Shown here: positions 1 through 10,827 of the stretch, in pieces
Layout of the letters: each line of letters begins with the position of its first letter
How positions within the stretch are numbered: position 1 is the stretch's first letter
Assembly: GCA_026874595.1 (NCBI GenBank)
Contig: CM049312.1
Location: forward strand, 53,201,429-53,265,428
Length of the DNA stretch: 64,000 nt
Source of the DNA: Sipunculus nudus
Lineage: Eukaryota; Annelida; Sipuncula; Golfingiida; Sipunculidae
Reading direction: 5' to 3'
The notes under the pieces: generated by a model
What the model was told of the DNA's origin: nothing
Database searches by the model: none
The model's input: only the letters and a program-made list of their open reading frames with translations
Made by a program: the position numbers and the translations under genes

Positions 1-379
1 TTATAACAGATTATTACCCAGCAGATACACCTGTAAAGGGATAGGGTTTCACATGAAAGGTACTGACAGGTACTAGGGCTGGCACGATTAATCGATATAT
101 CAATCGATTCAGTGGTCTAATAAGATTATCTATGAGACTGACAAGAATGGATCTCATGATTGACATGAAATGGACCCCATTTTAATAAAGAAATACCATA
201 AACTGGTTGAGTTTCTTGTTCACCTTGTTGAGCTTGATTAAAATTATTCAAAGAATATGGTAATGACTATTAATGTTGGTTTTAAGTCATCTTAACCAAA
301 ATTAAATGCAGTAAAATACAGGGCCTTCTGTGTTACTGTAACCGTCATGAAATAGGGCCACAGCCATTGAGTAACAGTG
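1..379. other. AT-rich spacer, no gene seen
   Basis: I see no coding region, RNA gene or complete repeat here. A short stretch near position 80-115 (GGGCTGGCACGATTAATCG) resembles the cgattaaac/aatcgatta-rich sequence near 43.9-44.3 kb and may be a repeat fragment. Confidence 0.5.
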
Positions 380-1071
380 AAAATGGCATGACTGGTGAAT
401 CAAATACAGAAAATTATAACATTCATCTAGTTTATGGCCATGGGGGGGGGGGGGGGAGGGGGTGCAGGGCAGAGGGGAAGCCTGTCAGTAGTGGCCAAGC
501 TGAGAAAAGGCATGCTGTCTGTAGTGGGTTACATAACACAGGTGAAGGCTGTAATACTAGGTGGGCTTTATGTAAGCAACACTTGCCATGGTGTATGGAA
601 ACTAGAATTAAAGCTACTCTTTTCAATCAAATCCTTTGAAATTTAAGAGTTTTACAGATAAAATAATCATGTAAACATGTTGTGTAAATTAAATCCACAG
701 CAATAACAGGAAAAAAAGGTGCCTTAGTCAAATTTGGGCAAAATATAAGGTACTGATTTTATATTTATTCTAATAACTTAAAAAATTTTCAAAATTTGAA
801 TCCAATTTTCTTTATACAAGTAAATTTTGATTAAATATAGTTATATCCCTGAAAAAAAAGTCTCTAGCTTCAACAATTCCCATGTTTAATGAGTAAATAT
901 ATTTCCTGATTTTTTTTACAAAATGCATATATCAGCCATACATTACACAATACTAACATAATTCCTTTTTTGTATACAGAAAATATTCTGAGGAATATAT
1001 ATATTAAAATATGATCAATAACAGATCAGTGGTTTTGATATGAGGCAGCCTTGAAGTGGGTTTTTTCATAA
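380..1071 (+). repeat. Partial copy of the AAGGGACC/GAGCTAAA repeat family
   Basis: This stretch matches, on the opposite strand, the 2-kb insertion at 46520-48491. Shared landmarks are a poly-G tract followed by gcagggcagagg, tagtggccaagctg, gggttacataa and the ggcaaaatataaggtac block. It stops where a second copy begins. It has no coding potential that I trust; the ORFs over the poly-G tract are products of low complexity. Confidence 0.7.
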
Positions 1072-2756
1072 ACAAGGATCCTATTGGTCACTGTGCTCAG
1101 CTGAAGTTGACCTTGAGGGTAAAAATCTAAAATAATATCAAATGGAGATCAAGTGTAAGAGGAAGAGGTAACAAAGGCCATGGTTGGTTTATATGATTGG
1201 TTTGTATTGATGAGCAAGAAATTGTTGAAAATATTATTATGTGACCCGACCATGTGTTTCCTAATGTTGAAACTGAAGCATGTGAGCAGTTTGTGAACAA
1301 ATGATCTGTACTATTACCATGATCATCAGTTGGCTTTTTGATTAACTGTTGACATTTCAGTAGTTAACAAATTTGTTCAATTGAATCTATTTTTTTGTAT
1401 AATATATATTATTAAATATATATGTATTTTTTTATGAAATGTATACAGATGAAATATAACTAATTAACAACATAAAACAGGGCAAACAAAGCCTGATCTT
1501 AAATTCTGCTGTGGCAGGAAAATAATGAACAAATGTTTGTATTAAATCCTAATTTTTTTATCACATCAATTTTTTTTTAATTTAAGTTTATATTTCTATA
1601 CATTTCCAATAAAACAGATACACCTGAATATAAAAGTTGATTCATAATTCTCAATTGCATCATCATAAATCTCAATCTTGTCATATAACACCACACCATG
1701 CATACAAATGTTAATTTAGTTTTACCACAAAAATATATCTTTTAAATCTGCAAAACAATAAATATCTAAAAATAACACTTGACTTAAATTTCACAATTTT
1801 TAATTGTGTCTTTATTTATCTATAATGTGCTTCATATGTTATAAATTTAAGCATACTGATGGGTTCTATTATATCTGTTACAATCATTTAAAAGAAAATT
1901 AATTTCTTTAAAAATGCTACATGAACACAAAATGGCATCTTCTGGATTACACTTGAATTGCTTTTTTAAGGAAAGTTTTTGTATATTGGAGTGGAAACAG
2001 CGTTACAATTAAGGAAATACAGTGAAAACAATAACAATAACTGCATTACACTAAGTGGGTTCGGTTTGCCGGGGGGGGGGGGGGGGGGGTGGGGGGGGGG
2101 GATTGGGGTGGTGATATTAGAATAACTGTACACCTGTCACAGCAGGGGGTCTCCCCCAGTGACTGTAACAAATCAGAAACCTTGGCAAAGCCCCACTTCC
2201 AGTGACCTGGAGTGGGACCCTGCATCTGTAATCTGTTATCAAAGCAAATGACCACAGTAGAGCCTCAAGAAAAAAATCAATAACTAGCTTAATTTTCAAG
2301 CTTTTATTTTCAAATTTCAGATTTAAACAAATTAAAAATTTATGTTTACATGCTAAGAAAATTAAATCAATGGTACATACAAGAGAAAAACGTGCCACGG
2401 TCAAAGTTGGGCTAAATTTAAGGTACTGATTTTATTTTTATGCTAATAACTTAAAAAATTTACAAAATTCAGATCTAATTTTGGGTAAACAATTAAATCT
2501 TAATTAAACATAGTTATATACTTGGGAAAATAGACTATAGTTTCAAAATTTTTCATGTTAAGTGAGTAAATATTTTTCCTGATTTTTTACAAAGTCAATT
2601 ATGTTCGTGCCCATAACTTAAAGAATTTATACTTAACATTTATACTTAATTTAGGATTCATAGGTAAAACCAGTTTTAAAACACCCTGTTACCCGCCAGA
2701 CGGCAAACGGACAAAGGGCCATGACTATAGCTCAGATGACTTATAGACAGCTGAGC
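1072..2756 (+). repeat. Near full-length copy of the AAGGGACC/GAGCTAAA repeat family
   Basis: The left end (acaaggatcctattggtcac) and the right end (atgacttatagacagctgagct) correspond to the termini of the insertion mapped at 46520-48491. The copy abuts the partial copy to its left, which suggests nesting. It holds a poly-G tract at about 2071-2101 and the conserved block gggctaaatttaaggtactg near 2409. No protein-coding ORF is supported. Confidence 0.65.
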
Positions 2757-3084
2757 TGATAAGGCTTATAGAGTTTAATAACCAATTTATTTGATATATC
2801 TTGACCAGAAAGTGCTCAAATATAGCTTGTTTTCTTGGCCATGTCATGGGCGTCATGCATAATGTCATTGCAGAAAGTGAAGATTAGGGCCAATAAATTT
2901 GACTTGGAAGACAAAATGACTCTCAAACAACACCAGCTTTCATTATATAACAGGGCGAAAATTAACACTTGACCCCAAATATGGCAGGAAGTTTCCTCAA
3001 GGGTCCATTAAATGTCATCCAGGCACTAGACCCCTGTTCCAGCATTTTTATTTTTACTATTCATGTTACTCTGGGCTTGAGAGT
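2757..3084. other. Spacer, no gene seen
   Basis: Moderately AT-rich sequence with no recognisable gene, RNA or repeat boundary. Confidence 0.4.
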
Positions 3085-3420
3085 TAACCCTAAAAATGCC
3101 CAGCTTCTCCAATCTCCATTGGCGACCTTGGTTCAATTCCAGGTGCTGCCATGAGAATGGCTTGTAGTGGCCTTCCAGGGTTGTTGGTTTTCTCTGTGTT
3201 TTCCAGCTTCCTCCACCCTTTCACTATGATCTCCAACCCTATCAGTGTCTTCTTCTTTCACCTTAAATATCTAACAGTCAAACAACTCAATCTGTTAAAC
3301 TTTGTCATTGCTGAGGGAGCCAGTGCAGGCCCAATTTTCTGGAGATCTGTGACTGGCTCCATCGCTGACTTCACTTTCAGTCAGCCAGTCATTTATGATA
3401 TTCTTACAAAATGACAAGCG
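3085..3420 (+). repeat. Candidate tRNA-derived SINE
   Basis: GGTTCAATTCC at 3130-3140 fits the RNA polymerase III B-box consensus. It is followed by ggttttctctgtgttttccagcttcc-like sequence, which resembles the body of many invertebrate SINEs. I could not define an A box, a poly(A) tail or target-site duplications, so the limits are approximate. Confidence 0.45.
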
Positions 3421-3531
3421 GATGTCCCGGAGGTCTGTTGACAGTTGTAACCTAACGGCGAATACACCTCCCATTAGACTGCTTGCTCCGTTAACAGAAT
3501 TTGAAATAACACTGGTAACCTAGGATGCACA

Positions 3532-3759
3532 TACAGATGTGATACGAAGTGTCCCAGTTGCATAATCACGTGTTGCCCCGACCTCTATCGGCCAATAATG
3601 GCAATACCCTATCCGTCGCTTGCCGACCTTCACCTTTCTTGAATGAACGAGGAAGGCACTGTCGGGAAGATTTTGATCAGTGATAGTGTAAACACCAAGT
3701 TTGCGAGCTCCTTCGTCCATGTTCGACCGAATTCTGACGAAAAACAGCTGAACTGACAC
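3532..3759 (-). CDS. Possible first coding exon of an unidentified gene, or spurious ORF
   Basis: A reverse-strand ORF starts at 3759 and runs 76 codons to a consensus-like splice donor (GTATGT) at about 3531. Beyond that the frame hits a stop after three more codons. The surrounding DNA has more CpG than its neighbours and lies next to the inferred RAG1-like 5' exon, so a bidirectional promoter is conceivable. I do not recognise the peptide; it has a basic KVKVGKRR stretch. No downstream exon was identified. It may be a chance ORF. Confidence 0.25.
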
Positions 3760-3787
3760 TTTCCAAAGTTAAGGCTTCTATGGACGG
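3760..3787 (+). other. Candidate 5' noncoding exon end of the RAG1-like gene
   Basis: GG|GTAAGT at 3787/3788 is a near-perfect splice donor, and TTTTATTTTCAG|A at 4788/4789 is a strong acceptor 14 bases before the RAG1-like ATG. Together they suggest a 5' UTR exon ending at 3787 and an intron at 3788-4788. The exon start is unknown; 3760 is only a placeholder. Vertebrate RAG1 also has a noncoding first exon. This rests on splice motifs alone. Confidence 0.4.
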
Positions 3788-3859
3788 GTAAGTCGTGGTT
3801 CGTCGTTTCACTGGGTATTTAAACTGGCTAATCTTTAATTCCCCTTAAAACCCCTAGGC

Positions 3860-4780
3860 CTGTCGGTTTCTACGGAATCTGTTGTCTTGTAATGTGCACC
3901 AATACCGACTGACAGTTTGCGTGCAACTGCGTGCAAAAAATCCAATGTAAAGGAATACCGTCATTTCAGTCAAATAAGTCTTTACGGTAACAGATAATAC
4001 TAGGTTAGGACTACTAAGTTTAAGCAATAACCTTACGTATGTTTCACTGACACAAACGCCTTTGTTGTTTTCTTGAATGTAATTCACATGATAAATATTC
4101 ACAGAAAATAATTTTAAAAGATGTCTATTAAAGTTTCTGTCCATCTACATATCAATAAATGAAAATATAATTTATGAGATTTTTTATTTAGAAAACCAGA
4201 TAAATACTTTTTGCATGAGTTCATAAGATTGATTATATTAACTTATATAATATATATAATATAAGTGTATCTCATATATATGTATATGGAAGAACTTAAA
4301 ACATTTTAGATATATTTATTTATAAACACAAATGAGATTTAAAAATGTGGCCAAGCAGATGGGCAGATATGTCACAATTAAAAGTGTTTTATTCAAATTA
4401 TAACTGTATATTTTATATATTGCACACTTTTTTTAATGTGAATAGCTGGAGGATGGTTACATTAATCATCCCCCTTGCCTAAATGTTGTCGGGAATATTT
4501 ATGTGTGTGTATATGTAAAGTTAATGTTAAAATTAAAGTAAATTTGCCCTTTCGGCCAGGGTATTGATCATAGGAGAGGTTACTCAATGAAAAAAACTCC
4601 CCCCCCCCCCCTATTATTCCCAGTGTAAGAGTTTACAATTTCGACAAGATATAATATATAACAATTAGATTTTGTTACCAGAACGAGGTTCTGTTATTTA
4701 TTTTGTTTTGGCCTTATTTGTGTAGGTTTATAAAACATTTCCCTATATATATAACATTCCAAAATATGTTTAACTTTTTT
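3860..4780. other. Presumed first intron of the RAG1-like gene
   Basis: AT-rich sequence with a poly-C run near 4601 and no repeat that I can name. The reverse ORF at 3854-4144 has no recognisable domain. Confidence 0.35.
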
Positions 4781-4802
4781 ATTTTCAGAGAAATATTAGA
4801 AT

Positions 4803-5879
4803 ATGATGGAGAGCCTATCAGCTGAATCTAGCAGAGGGGATTATCCTGATGACCATATCAAGAAGTTGTTACTTCACTGTCGAGTTTGTGGGAAGCCCAC
4901 CAGCCAAGTACAAGGGAGAAATGTCGTTCCAGTTTCAGACTATAAAAGCACCATTGCTTATCATTTCAATTATGACCTGGACAATGATATTCAAGGTGTT
5001 CATCCCCCATTTATTTGTTTGTCTTGTGACCGAATGCTGTACAGGGTTAAGAAGGGAAGGCGGGACAGAAAAAGGATTTCTACAAGAATAACTGAGGTTT
5101 TTCATTTTGAGCCTCATTCTGGAAATTGTAATATCTGTGGTTGGGAGAAGAGGAAAACACCGAGAAAAACACCCCAAAAAACACCTAAGGTTACCAGTCC
5201 TACTAGGCTAGAAAGGAAGGCAACCACACCTATTGCAAGGAAAAAACTTAAACTGTTTGCAACAACATCTCCAGGTAAGGGAACATTTCAAACCGAAGAC
5301 ACACTGGCATGTGAGACACATGTGAGATATGATAGGTGTGTAGAAAAATACACTGCTGCCAGAGTTAAATGTGGATATTGTGAATGCATAGGTGGTAACA
5401 AACAGCGCTTTATAACATCATGTAAACATATTCTTTGTTATACATGTGTTAGAGGTCTACTTAGTAATGGCGGTGCTTGCCCAATATGCAGATCAGTCAT
5501 GGGGGATGATGACTTATATGATGCTACTCATATGGTATCCATGGTGACAGAAGAAATTCATGTTAAGTGCAAATATGTTGACAAAGGTTGTAAGGAAGAA
5601 TTTAAGTTAGATAAATTGTTTGAACATGAACAAATATGTACCTATGGCAGGTATAGCAGAGCTTTACTAGCTGAGCCAAGGAAACGTTCTGTCAGACCAA
5701 GAGATACAAAAATGAACTTGAACCAGGCAAACCCAGGGTATGTGAAAAGGGATAGACTCAAGAACTTGATCCACACTGTTCGTTCCTATTGCACTGAACA
5801 TTATGAAAACATTGTTGATGTTTTATTTTTCATGTTGAAAAATGAACTTCAGTTACAGGATGAAACTAAGTTGACATAA
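4803..5879 (+). CDS. RAG1-like transposase/recombinase, N-terminal part up to an in-frame TAA
   Basis: This encodes 358 residues of the regulatory N-terminal half of a RAG1-like protein. Residues about 27-117 hold paired Cys motifs (CRVC, CLSC, CNIC) with the same order as the zinc-binding region of vertebrate RAG1. Residues about 196-236 form a C3HC4 RING finger (CGYC...CKHILCYTC...CPIC), and a further C/H zinc module follows (CKYVDKGC...HEQIC). The SVRPRD segment near residue 300 matches the start of the nonamer-binding domain, where vertebrates have GGRPR. I chose ATG 4803 because a TAG lies just upstream in frame and a splice acceptor sits at 4788. The TAA at 5877-5879 is in the same frame as the catalytic core downstream, so the two ORFs are one interrupted gene. 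Confidence 0.93.
   Translation: MMESLSAESSRGDYPDDHIKKLLLHCRVCGKPTSQVQGRNVVPVSDYKSTIAYHFNYDLDNDIQGVHPPFICLSCDRMLYRVKKGRRDRKRISTRITEVFHFEPHSGNCNICGWEKRKTPRKTPQKTPKVTSPTRLERKATTPIARKKLKLFATTSPGKGTFQTEDTLACETHVRYDRCVEKYTAARVKCGYCECIGGNKQRFITSCKHILCYTCVRGLLSNGGACPICRSVMGDDDLYDATHMVSMVTEEIHVKCKYVDKGCKEEFKLDKLFEHEQICTYGRYSRALLAEPRKRSVRPRDTKMNLNQANPGYVKRDRLKNLIHTVRSYCTEHYENIVDVLFFMLKNELQLQDETKLT
5877..5879 (+). other. In-frame TAA interrupting the RAG1-like gene
   Basis: The codons before and after this TAA are in one frame, and homology to RAG1 continues across it, between the nonamer-binding-like segment and the CLAIRV-like motif (here SLAIRV). It is the only stop in about 957 codons. It could be a recent nonsense mutation, a sequencing error or a readthrough site. 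A small spliced intron is less likely, because no polypyrimidine tract precedes the CTGCAG. Confidence 0.85.
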
Positions 5880-5891
5880 AAACTGCAGAAT

Positions 5892-7676
5892 ATGTGGGAT
5901 TCCATGGGATCAAGTAAGATGACAGCCAAAGAAAGTTTAGCAATAAGGGTTGAGAGTCTTCAGAGTAAGTCCCAGTACAGAAGACAGTATGAGATTTTAA
6001 AGCATAAACATGACACTGTGATTCCAAGCCCTGATGAACTGAATAAGGTTGAGGCTGAATTAGTGCCCCCTGCTTGCGAGTACAATTTAACAGACCCTGA
6101 ACATGATATGACTTATGAGCATAATCCTGCCAAGGATTCTAGGCCTGTTGATGTGATGGCAAATTTCTCAACAGGATTTCCAGAACTGTTACCTCCAAAC
6201 TGCAAAGGCGTGAGGTGGCACTATCCAGATGCATTGGCTTCAACATTAAAAGAATTGGACCCTATGGTAGAGGAAGGGCTGGACATGCTGGAGTTTGATA
6301 GTCATGATGCAGTGCTCACAGCAGTGATAAAAGATGGAGGAGATGGCATGGGGGAATGCTCTGTTTACAAGGAGAAAGGTGACAGAAAATTGCCTGATAA
6401 AGCATTTCGATTTGCTTTTTGTATACTTGAAATACATGTTAATATGGATGGCAAAAAATTTGTTGTGTACGAGTGTGAGATACCAAATTCAGTCCGTTCC
6501 AACCGTCCATTGCTGGAGGCACTTGCTGATGAAAACAACAAGTCTGCTGCAACCATCTGTCTTGCACCTATTGAAACTGAAAGGACCTCTTTAAGGAATA
6601 AACTCCTGTCTGTTAAAGTTAAAGAAAACCTATTTAGGAAATACGAGTTTGTTTTTTTCTCATCAATGGAAGATGAGAAATATGACCGTGCATTTGGTGG
6701 ACTCCAGGGTGCCGGGTCAAGTTTTATTTGCACCCTTTGCCATGCAACAGAACATTCAGCAAGAGAGGATGTGGGGAATTTCAAGATAGTTAGAACTAGG
6801 GAAGAAATCCATTATTTAGCTGATTATCTGAAGGCCAATCCTGACAACCTTGGCACCAAGGCCATGTCTAAAGTGGCAAAGGGGGTGAAATCTGTGCCAC
6901 TGCTCATGTCTCAGCCAAAGGAACGCATGCTAGATGCAACCCATGCAGACATTAACATGGCAAGGTTTTTTAAGAAGTTGATCATCAGATTGATTGCAGG
7001 CATAAGGCAATGGGAGGAGACTGCTGCCATCAAACCAAACCTGGCAGATGCAGAGGCCAAATTTGATAAACACATCAGAAGGGAGATTGGCAGTGTTGCA
7101 ATGCTACTAATGCCTGGAAATTATGCCAGGATGCTGTTCCAGGCAGAGAATGCAAACAAGGTTGCTGCACTTATCAAGGATGGACCTGACAAGAATAATT
7201 TTTTATTGGTGATGGACAAATTTCGCCAAATGAGACAAGTTTACAGGTCAAGCAAACCAACACATGCCATGATTTGTGGATACAAAGCTATAGCAGTGTC
7301 ATTTGCTAAAATGATGAAGGAAAACTTTGAATTTGCCAGATGGCCTAACTACATGCACAAATTGGTGGAACATGTACAAGAACTACTATCTGATGAAAGT
7401 TCCTTGCACACAATAGGTGGAATGAGCGGAGAGGGTCTGGATGCAGGAAATAAACTCTTCAGGCATATCAGAAAAAACCTATCAGCGAAGGGAAGTACAC
7501 ATCAGGGATTAGTGGATGTCCTGAAATTTCACTGGTTATACAGTTCACCAAGCCTTCAGACTCTCTCCACAGTGACACATCAGAAATACAAATGTGGAAC
7601 ATGTGGGAACACAGGACATAATAAACTAACCTGCCCAAAGGAAATCCAAGTGAGCCTGTCAGATGAGATCTTTTGA
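5892..7676 (+). CDS. RAG1-like transposase/recombinase, catalytic core and C-terminal tail
   Basis: This is the core of a RAG1-family RNase H-fold DDE recombinase, which cleaves DNA at terminal repeats or RSSs together with RAG2. Catalytic residues by hand alignment to mouse RAG1 are D151 (in GGDGMG, equivalent to D600), D261 (in MEDEK, equivalent to D708) and E514 (in GEGLDAGNKLFR, equivalent to E962). Spacings of 110 and 253 compare with 108 and 254 in mouse. Zinc-binding CTLC lies near residues 280-283 and HWLY near the end. The C-terminus has a CGTCGNTGHNKLTC knuckle, as in the tail of ProtoRAG-type RAG1-like proteins. The position of mouse Arg848 is Leu406. The frame is shared with the ORF at 4803, so the first Met here may not be a real start. 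An ATTAAA at 7708 could serve polyadenylation. Confidence 0.95.
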   Translation: MWDSMGSSKMTAKESLAIRVESLQSKSQYRRQYEILKHKHDTVIPSPDELNKVEAELVPPACEYNLTDPEHDMTYEHNPAKDSRPVDVMANFSTGFPELLPPNCKGVRWHYPDALASTLKELDPMVEEGLDMLEFDSHDAVLTAVIKDGGDGMGECSVYKEKGDRKLPDKAFRFAFCILEIHVNMDGKKFVVYECEIPNSVRSNRPLLEALADENNKSAATICLAPIETERTSLRNKLLSVKVKENLFRKYEFVFFSSMEDEKYDRAFGGLQGAGSSFICTLCHATEHSAREDVGNFKIVRTREEIHYLADYLKANPDNLGTKAMSKVAKGVKSVPLLMSQPKERMLDATHADINMARFFKKLIIRLIAGIRQWEETAAIKPNLADAEAKFDKHIRREIGSVAMLLMPGNYARMLFQAENANKVAALIKDGPDKNNFLLVMDKFRQMRQVYRSSKPTHAMICGYKAIAVSFAKMMKENFEFARWPNYMHKLVEHVQELLSDESSLHTIGGMSGEGLDAGNKLFRHIRKNLSAKGSTHQGLVDVLKFHWLYSSPSLQTLSTVTHQKYKCGTCGNTGHNKLTCPKEIQVSLSDEIF

Positions 7677-7870
7677 TTTTCACTTGCACAACAGACAAAA
7701 CATGTGCATTAAAAATGATTTAATAATCACATTGTATCAGCATTATCTGTTTTAGCAACATGAGATAGAAAATGGTTTTAATCACTGAAGCATAAGCAAA
7801 ATATTGTGATACAAAAAAATCACACATTTATTGACTTGATACAGAAAATATGAAAACACTTGAAAACATA

Positions 7871-7931
<61 letters not shown>

Positions 7932-8260
7932 AAAACGTAGTGCTAACTAAAGTATGCAAAACTCATATACAATACTAATATATTTTCTGAAAAGAAAATG
8001 TCAAACTACTTATACACTATAAAAACACATGTACAGCACCGTTTTGGTATGTAAAGTGTATGCAATACAAACTGATGTGACCTTTGAGATATTTGTATAT
8101 CATATTGTCATGTATGGACTTCAAATGTATCACTAAATATTTTGTTTTTATGCCAAAAAATGTATGTTTGTAAATGTACCTAATCCCTATAATTCTATGA
8201 AAAATACATAAATACTTACAACGCTACTCAACTCAAATATGATCTAAGATGGTCACATCA
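7677..8260. other. RAG1-like 3' flank with (TA)n microsatellite
   Basis: AT-rich sequence without a gene. A (TA)n tract runs from about 7873 to 7919 and continues into (TG)n. Confidence 0.6.
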
Positions 8261-9820
8261 CCTATAAATAATAAATATGTAACAATATACATGTACAATA
8301 TTATGAGTATGAGCTGTAAAGCATCCAAAATACTGGCTTGTTTTGAGATCTAAGTATGTCATATTGATATGTGTAAATGTAATATGAGAAACCTGCTCGC
8401 TTGTTGTAAAACCTATAAATAATAAATATGTAACAATATATGACAATATTATGAGTATGAGCTGTAAAGTGTACAAAATACTGACTCGTTTTGATATCTG
8501 AGTATCTCATATTGACGTGTATAAATGGATACAGTTGATATGTGTAACCCCTTTTGTTTACAACCTATAAATAATAAATATGTAACAATATACATGTACA
8601 ATATTATAAGTATGACCTGTAAAGCATACAAAATACTGACTTGTTTTGAGATCTAAGTATGTCATATCGATATGTGTAATGTAATATGAGAAACCTGCTC
8701 GCTTGTTGTAAAACCTATAAATAATAAATGTGTAACAATATATATGACAATATTATGAGTATGAGCTGTAAGGCGTACAAAATACTGACTCGTTTTGATA
8801 TCTGAGTATCTCATATTGACGTGTATAAATGGATACAGTTGATATGTGTAACCCGTTTTGTTTACAACCTATAAATAATAAATATGTAACAATATACATG
8901 TACAATATTATAAGTATGACCTGTAAAGCATACAAAATACTGACTTGTTTTGAGATCTAAGTATGTCATATCGATATGTGTAATGTAATATGAGAAACCT
9001 GCTCGCTTGTTGTAAAACCTATAAATAATAAATGTGTAACAATATATATGACAATATTATGAGTATGAGCTGTAAGGCGTACAAAATACTGACTCGTTTT
9101 AAGATCTGAGTATGTCATATTGACGTGTATATATGGATACAGTTGATATGTGTAACCCGTTTTGTTTACAACCTATAAATAATAAATATGTAACAATATA
9201 CATGTAAAATATTATGAGTATGAGCTGTAAAGCATACAAAATACTGACTTGTTTTGAGATCTGAGCATGTCATATTGACGTATATATATATATGTTTATA
9301 TCACTTGATATGTGTAACCCGTTCACTTGTTTACAACCTATAAATCACAAATATGTAACAATATACATGTACAATATTATGAGTATGACCTGTAAAGCAT
9401 ACAAAATACTGACTTGTTTTGAGATCTGAGCATGTCATATTGACGTATATATATATGTTTATATCACTTGATATGTGTAACCCGTTCACTTGTTTACAAC
9501 CTATAAATCACAAATATGTAACAATATACATGTACAATATTATGAGTATGACCTGTAAAGCATACAAAATACTGACTTGTTTTGAGATCTGAGCATGTCA
9601 TATTGACGTATATATATATATATGTTTATATCACTTGATATGTGTAACCCGTTCACTTGTTTACAACCTATAAATCACAAATATGTAACAATATACATGT
9701 ACAATATTATGAGTATGATCTGTGAAGCATACAATATTCTGACTTGTTTTGAGATCTAAGTATGTCTTATTTACATGTGAAGATGTAATATGAGAAACCT
9801 GCTCGCTTGTTGTAAAATCT
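8261..9820. repeat. Satellite-like tandem array, about 10 units of 150-167 bp
   Basis: The landmark CCTATAAATAATAAATATGT (or the variant CCTATAAATCACAAATATGT) starts at 8261, 8412, 8564, 8714, 8868, 9018, 9172, 9337, 9500 and 9667. Early units alternate between about 150 and 154 bp and carry two sequence types, giving an approximately 304-bp dimer; later units are 163-167 bp. The reverse ORFs across the array are by-products of the repeat. It lies between the two RAG-like genes. Confidence 0.9.
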
Positions 9821-10827
9821 ATTTACGGATAAACAAATTGACCTGTTTTATGTAGTTCAAGGAAGCACCTACTGCTCTTGACCACTTTAAATTTTACACA
9901 AAACTCTTTCACTCTATATGAATATTAAATGAAAAATCTTGCTCAGTTTTCTTTTTCGTCTTTACCAAATGTTATCAGTTTAAGCTTCATGCAAGTGGTA
10001 CCATGTGGAACAGATATTATAATTGGAGGTAAAGGAAATAAATCACTCAGCTGTTGCTAATGTTTTGAACTTCTTTACTTCTCTATATTTAGTTTTTAAT
10101 TTAATGTAAGAAACAACAGAAAAATGTTGAGCAAGAAATCAGTGGCCATGAAATCATCCTATCTTTACCAGTTTATATTTATCCAAGACTATTTCAAATT
10201 CATCACTGGTGTGGATGTCTGAAAGTTTTAGAATATGCCAATATGCTTGATCCAGGTTATTCTTCTATTACCTCTTGATGGAATGTTTACCAGTGTGGCA
10301 TATATCTGCATAAAAGAAAAGCAGTGAGGAACACAAAATACCCTGCTTATAAAGTATATACTATGCTGCATGCTGGGTACATTTACTTGAAATAAGCAAT
10401 TTGTAAAAAACAGCCCAGAGGAGTTGAATGTGATCTAATATTCTGAGTATATATTTAAAAAATTAAATATACACATAGGAACAATTTAATATTCACATGA
10501 GCAAGTTTTCACAAATGTTTGGCACATTTAGACCAGAAGAAGTCCAAGATATTAAAAATAAAGTACTTAAAAAAAAATCCTCAGAACAGCCTTAACATTT
10601 TATTCTTGTATATTGAAAAGTAAATTCAAAGATGCAATTACCAAAAATACATTTCACACTGATGCCCTTCATTTGAAAATAAATACCCTTGAGAAAAGAA
10701 AGATTTAATGGAACATCTCAAGCAAAGTGAAGATACATTACAGAATAAAATCTGATACAGACAATACAAAAAATTGAAATGTAATAAACAAAGGCATTTG
10801 AAATCTTAGTAGAAACAGGTCTTTGGC
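9821..10827. other. Intergenic/3' flank of the RAG2-like gene
   Basis: No coding region seen. On the reverse strand, AATAAA (plus-strand TTTATT at 10598-10603) lies about 225 bp past the RAG2-like stop and could be its poly(A) signal. Confidence 0.5.

Noticed and set aside
432-646. ORFs of 64-90 codons over the poly-G tract
   Set aside because: They lie in a dispersed repeat and depend on a homopolymer; the same sequence recurs inverted at 47.2-47.4 kb.
5813-5888. A 76-bp intron that would remove the RAG1-like TAA
   Set aside because: The CTGCAG acceptor has no polypyrimidine tract and the only donor is a poor GTTGAT; removing it would also delete conserved sequence.
8258-8935. Reverse ORFs of 60-72 codons with similar peptides
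   Set aside because: They are translations of satellite units, repeated because the DNA is repeated.
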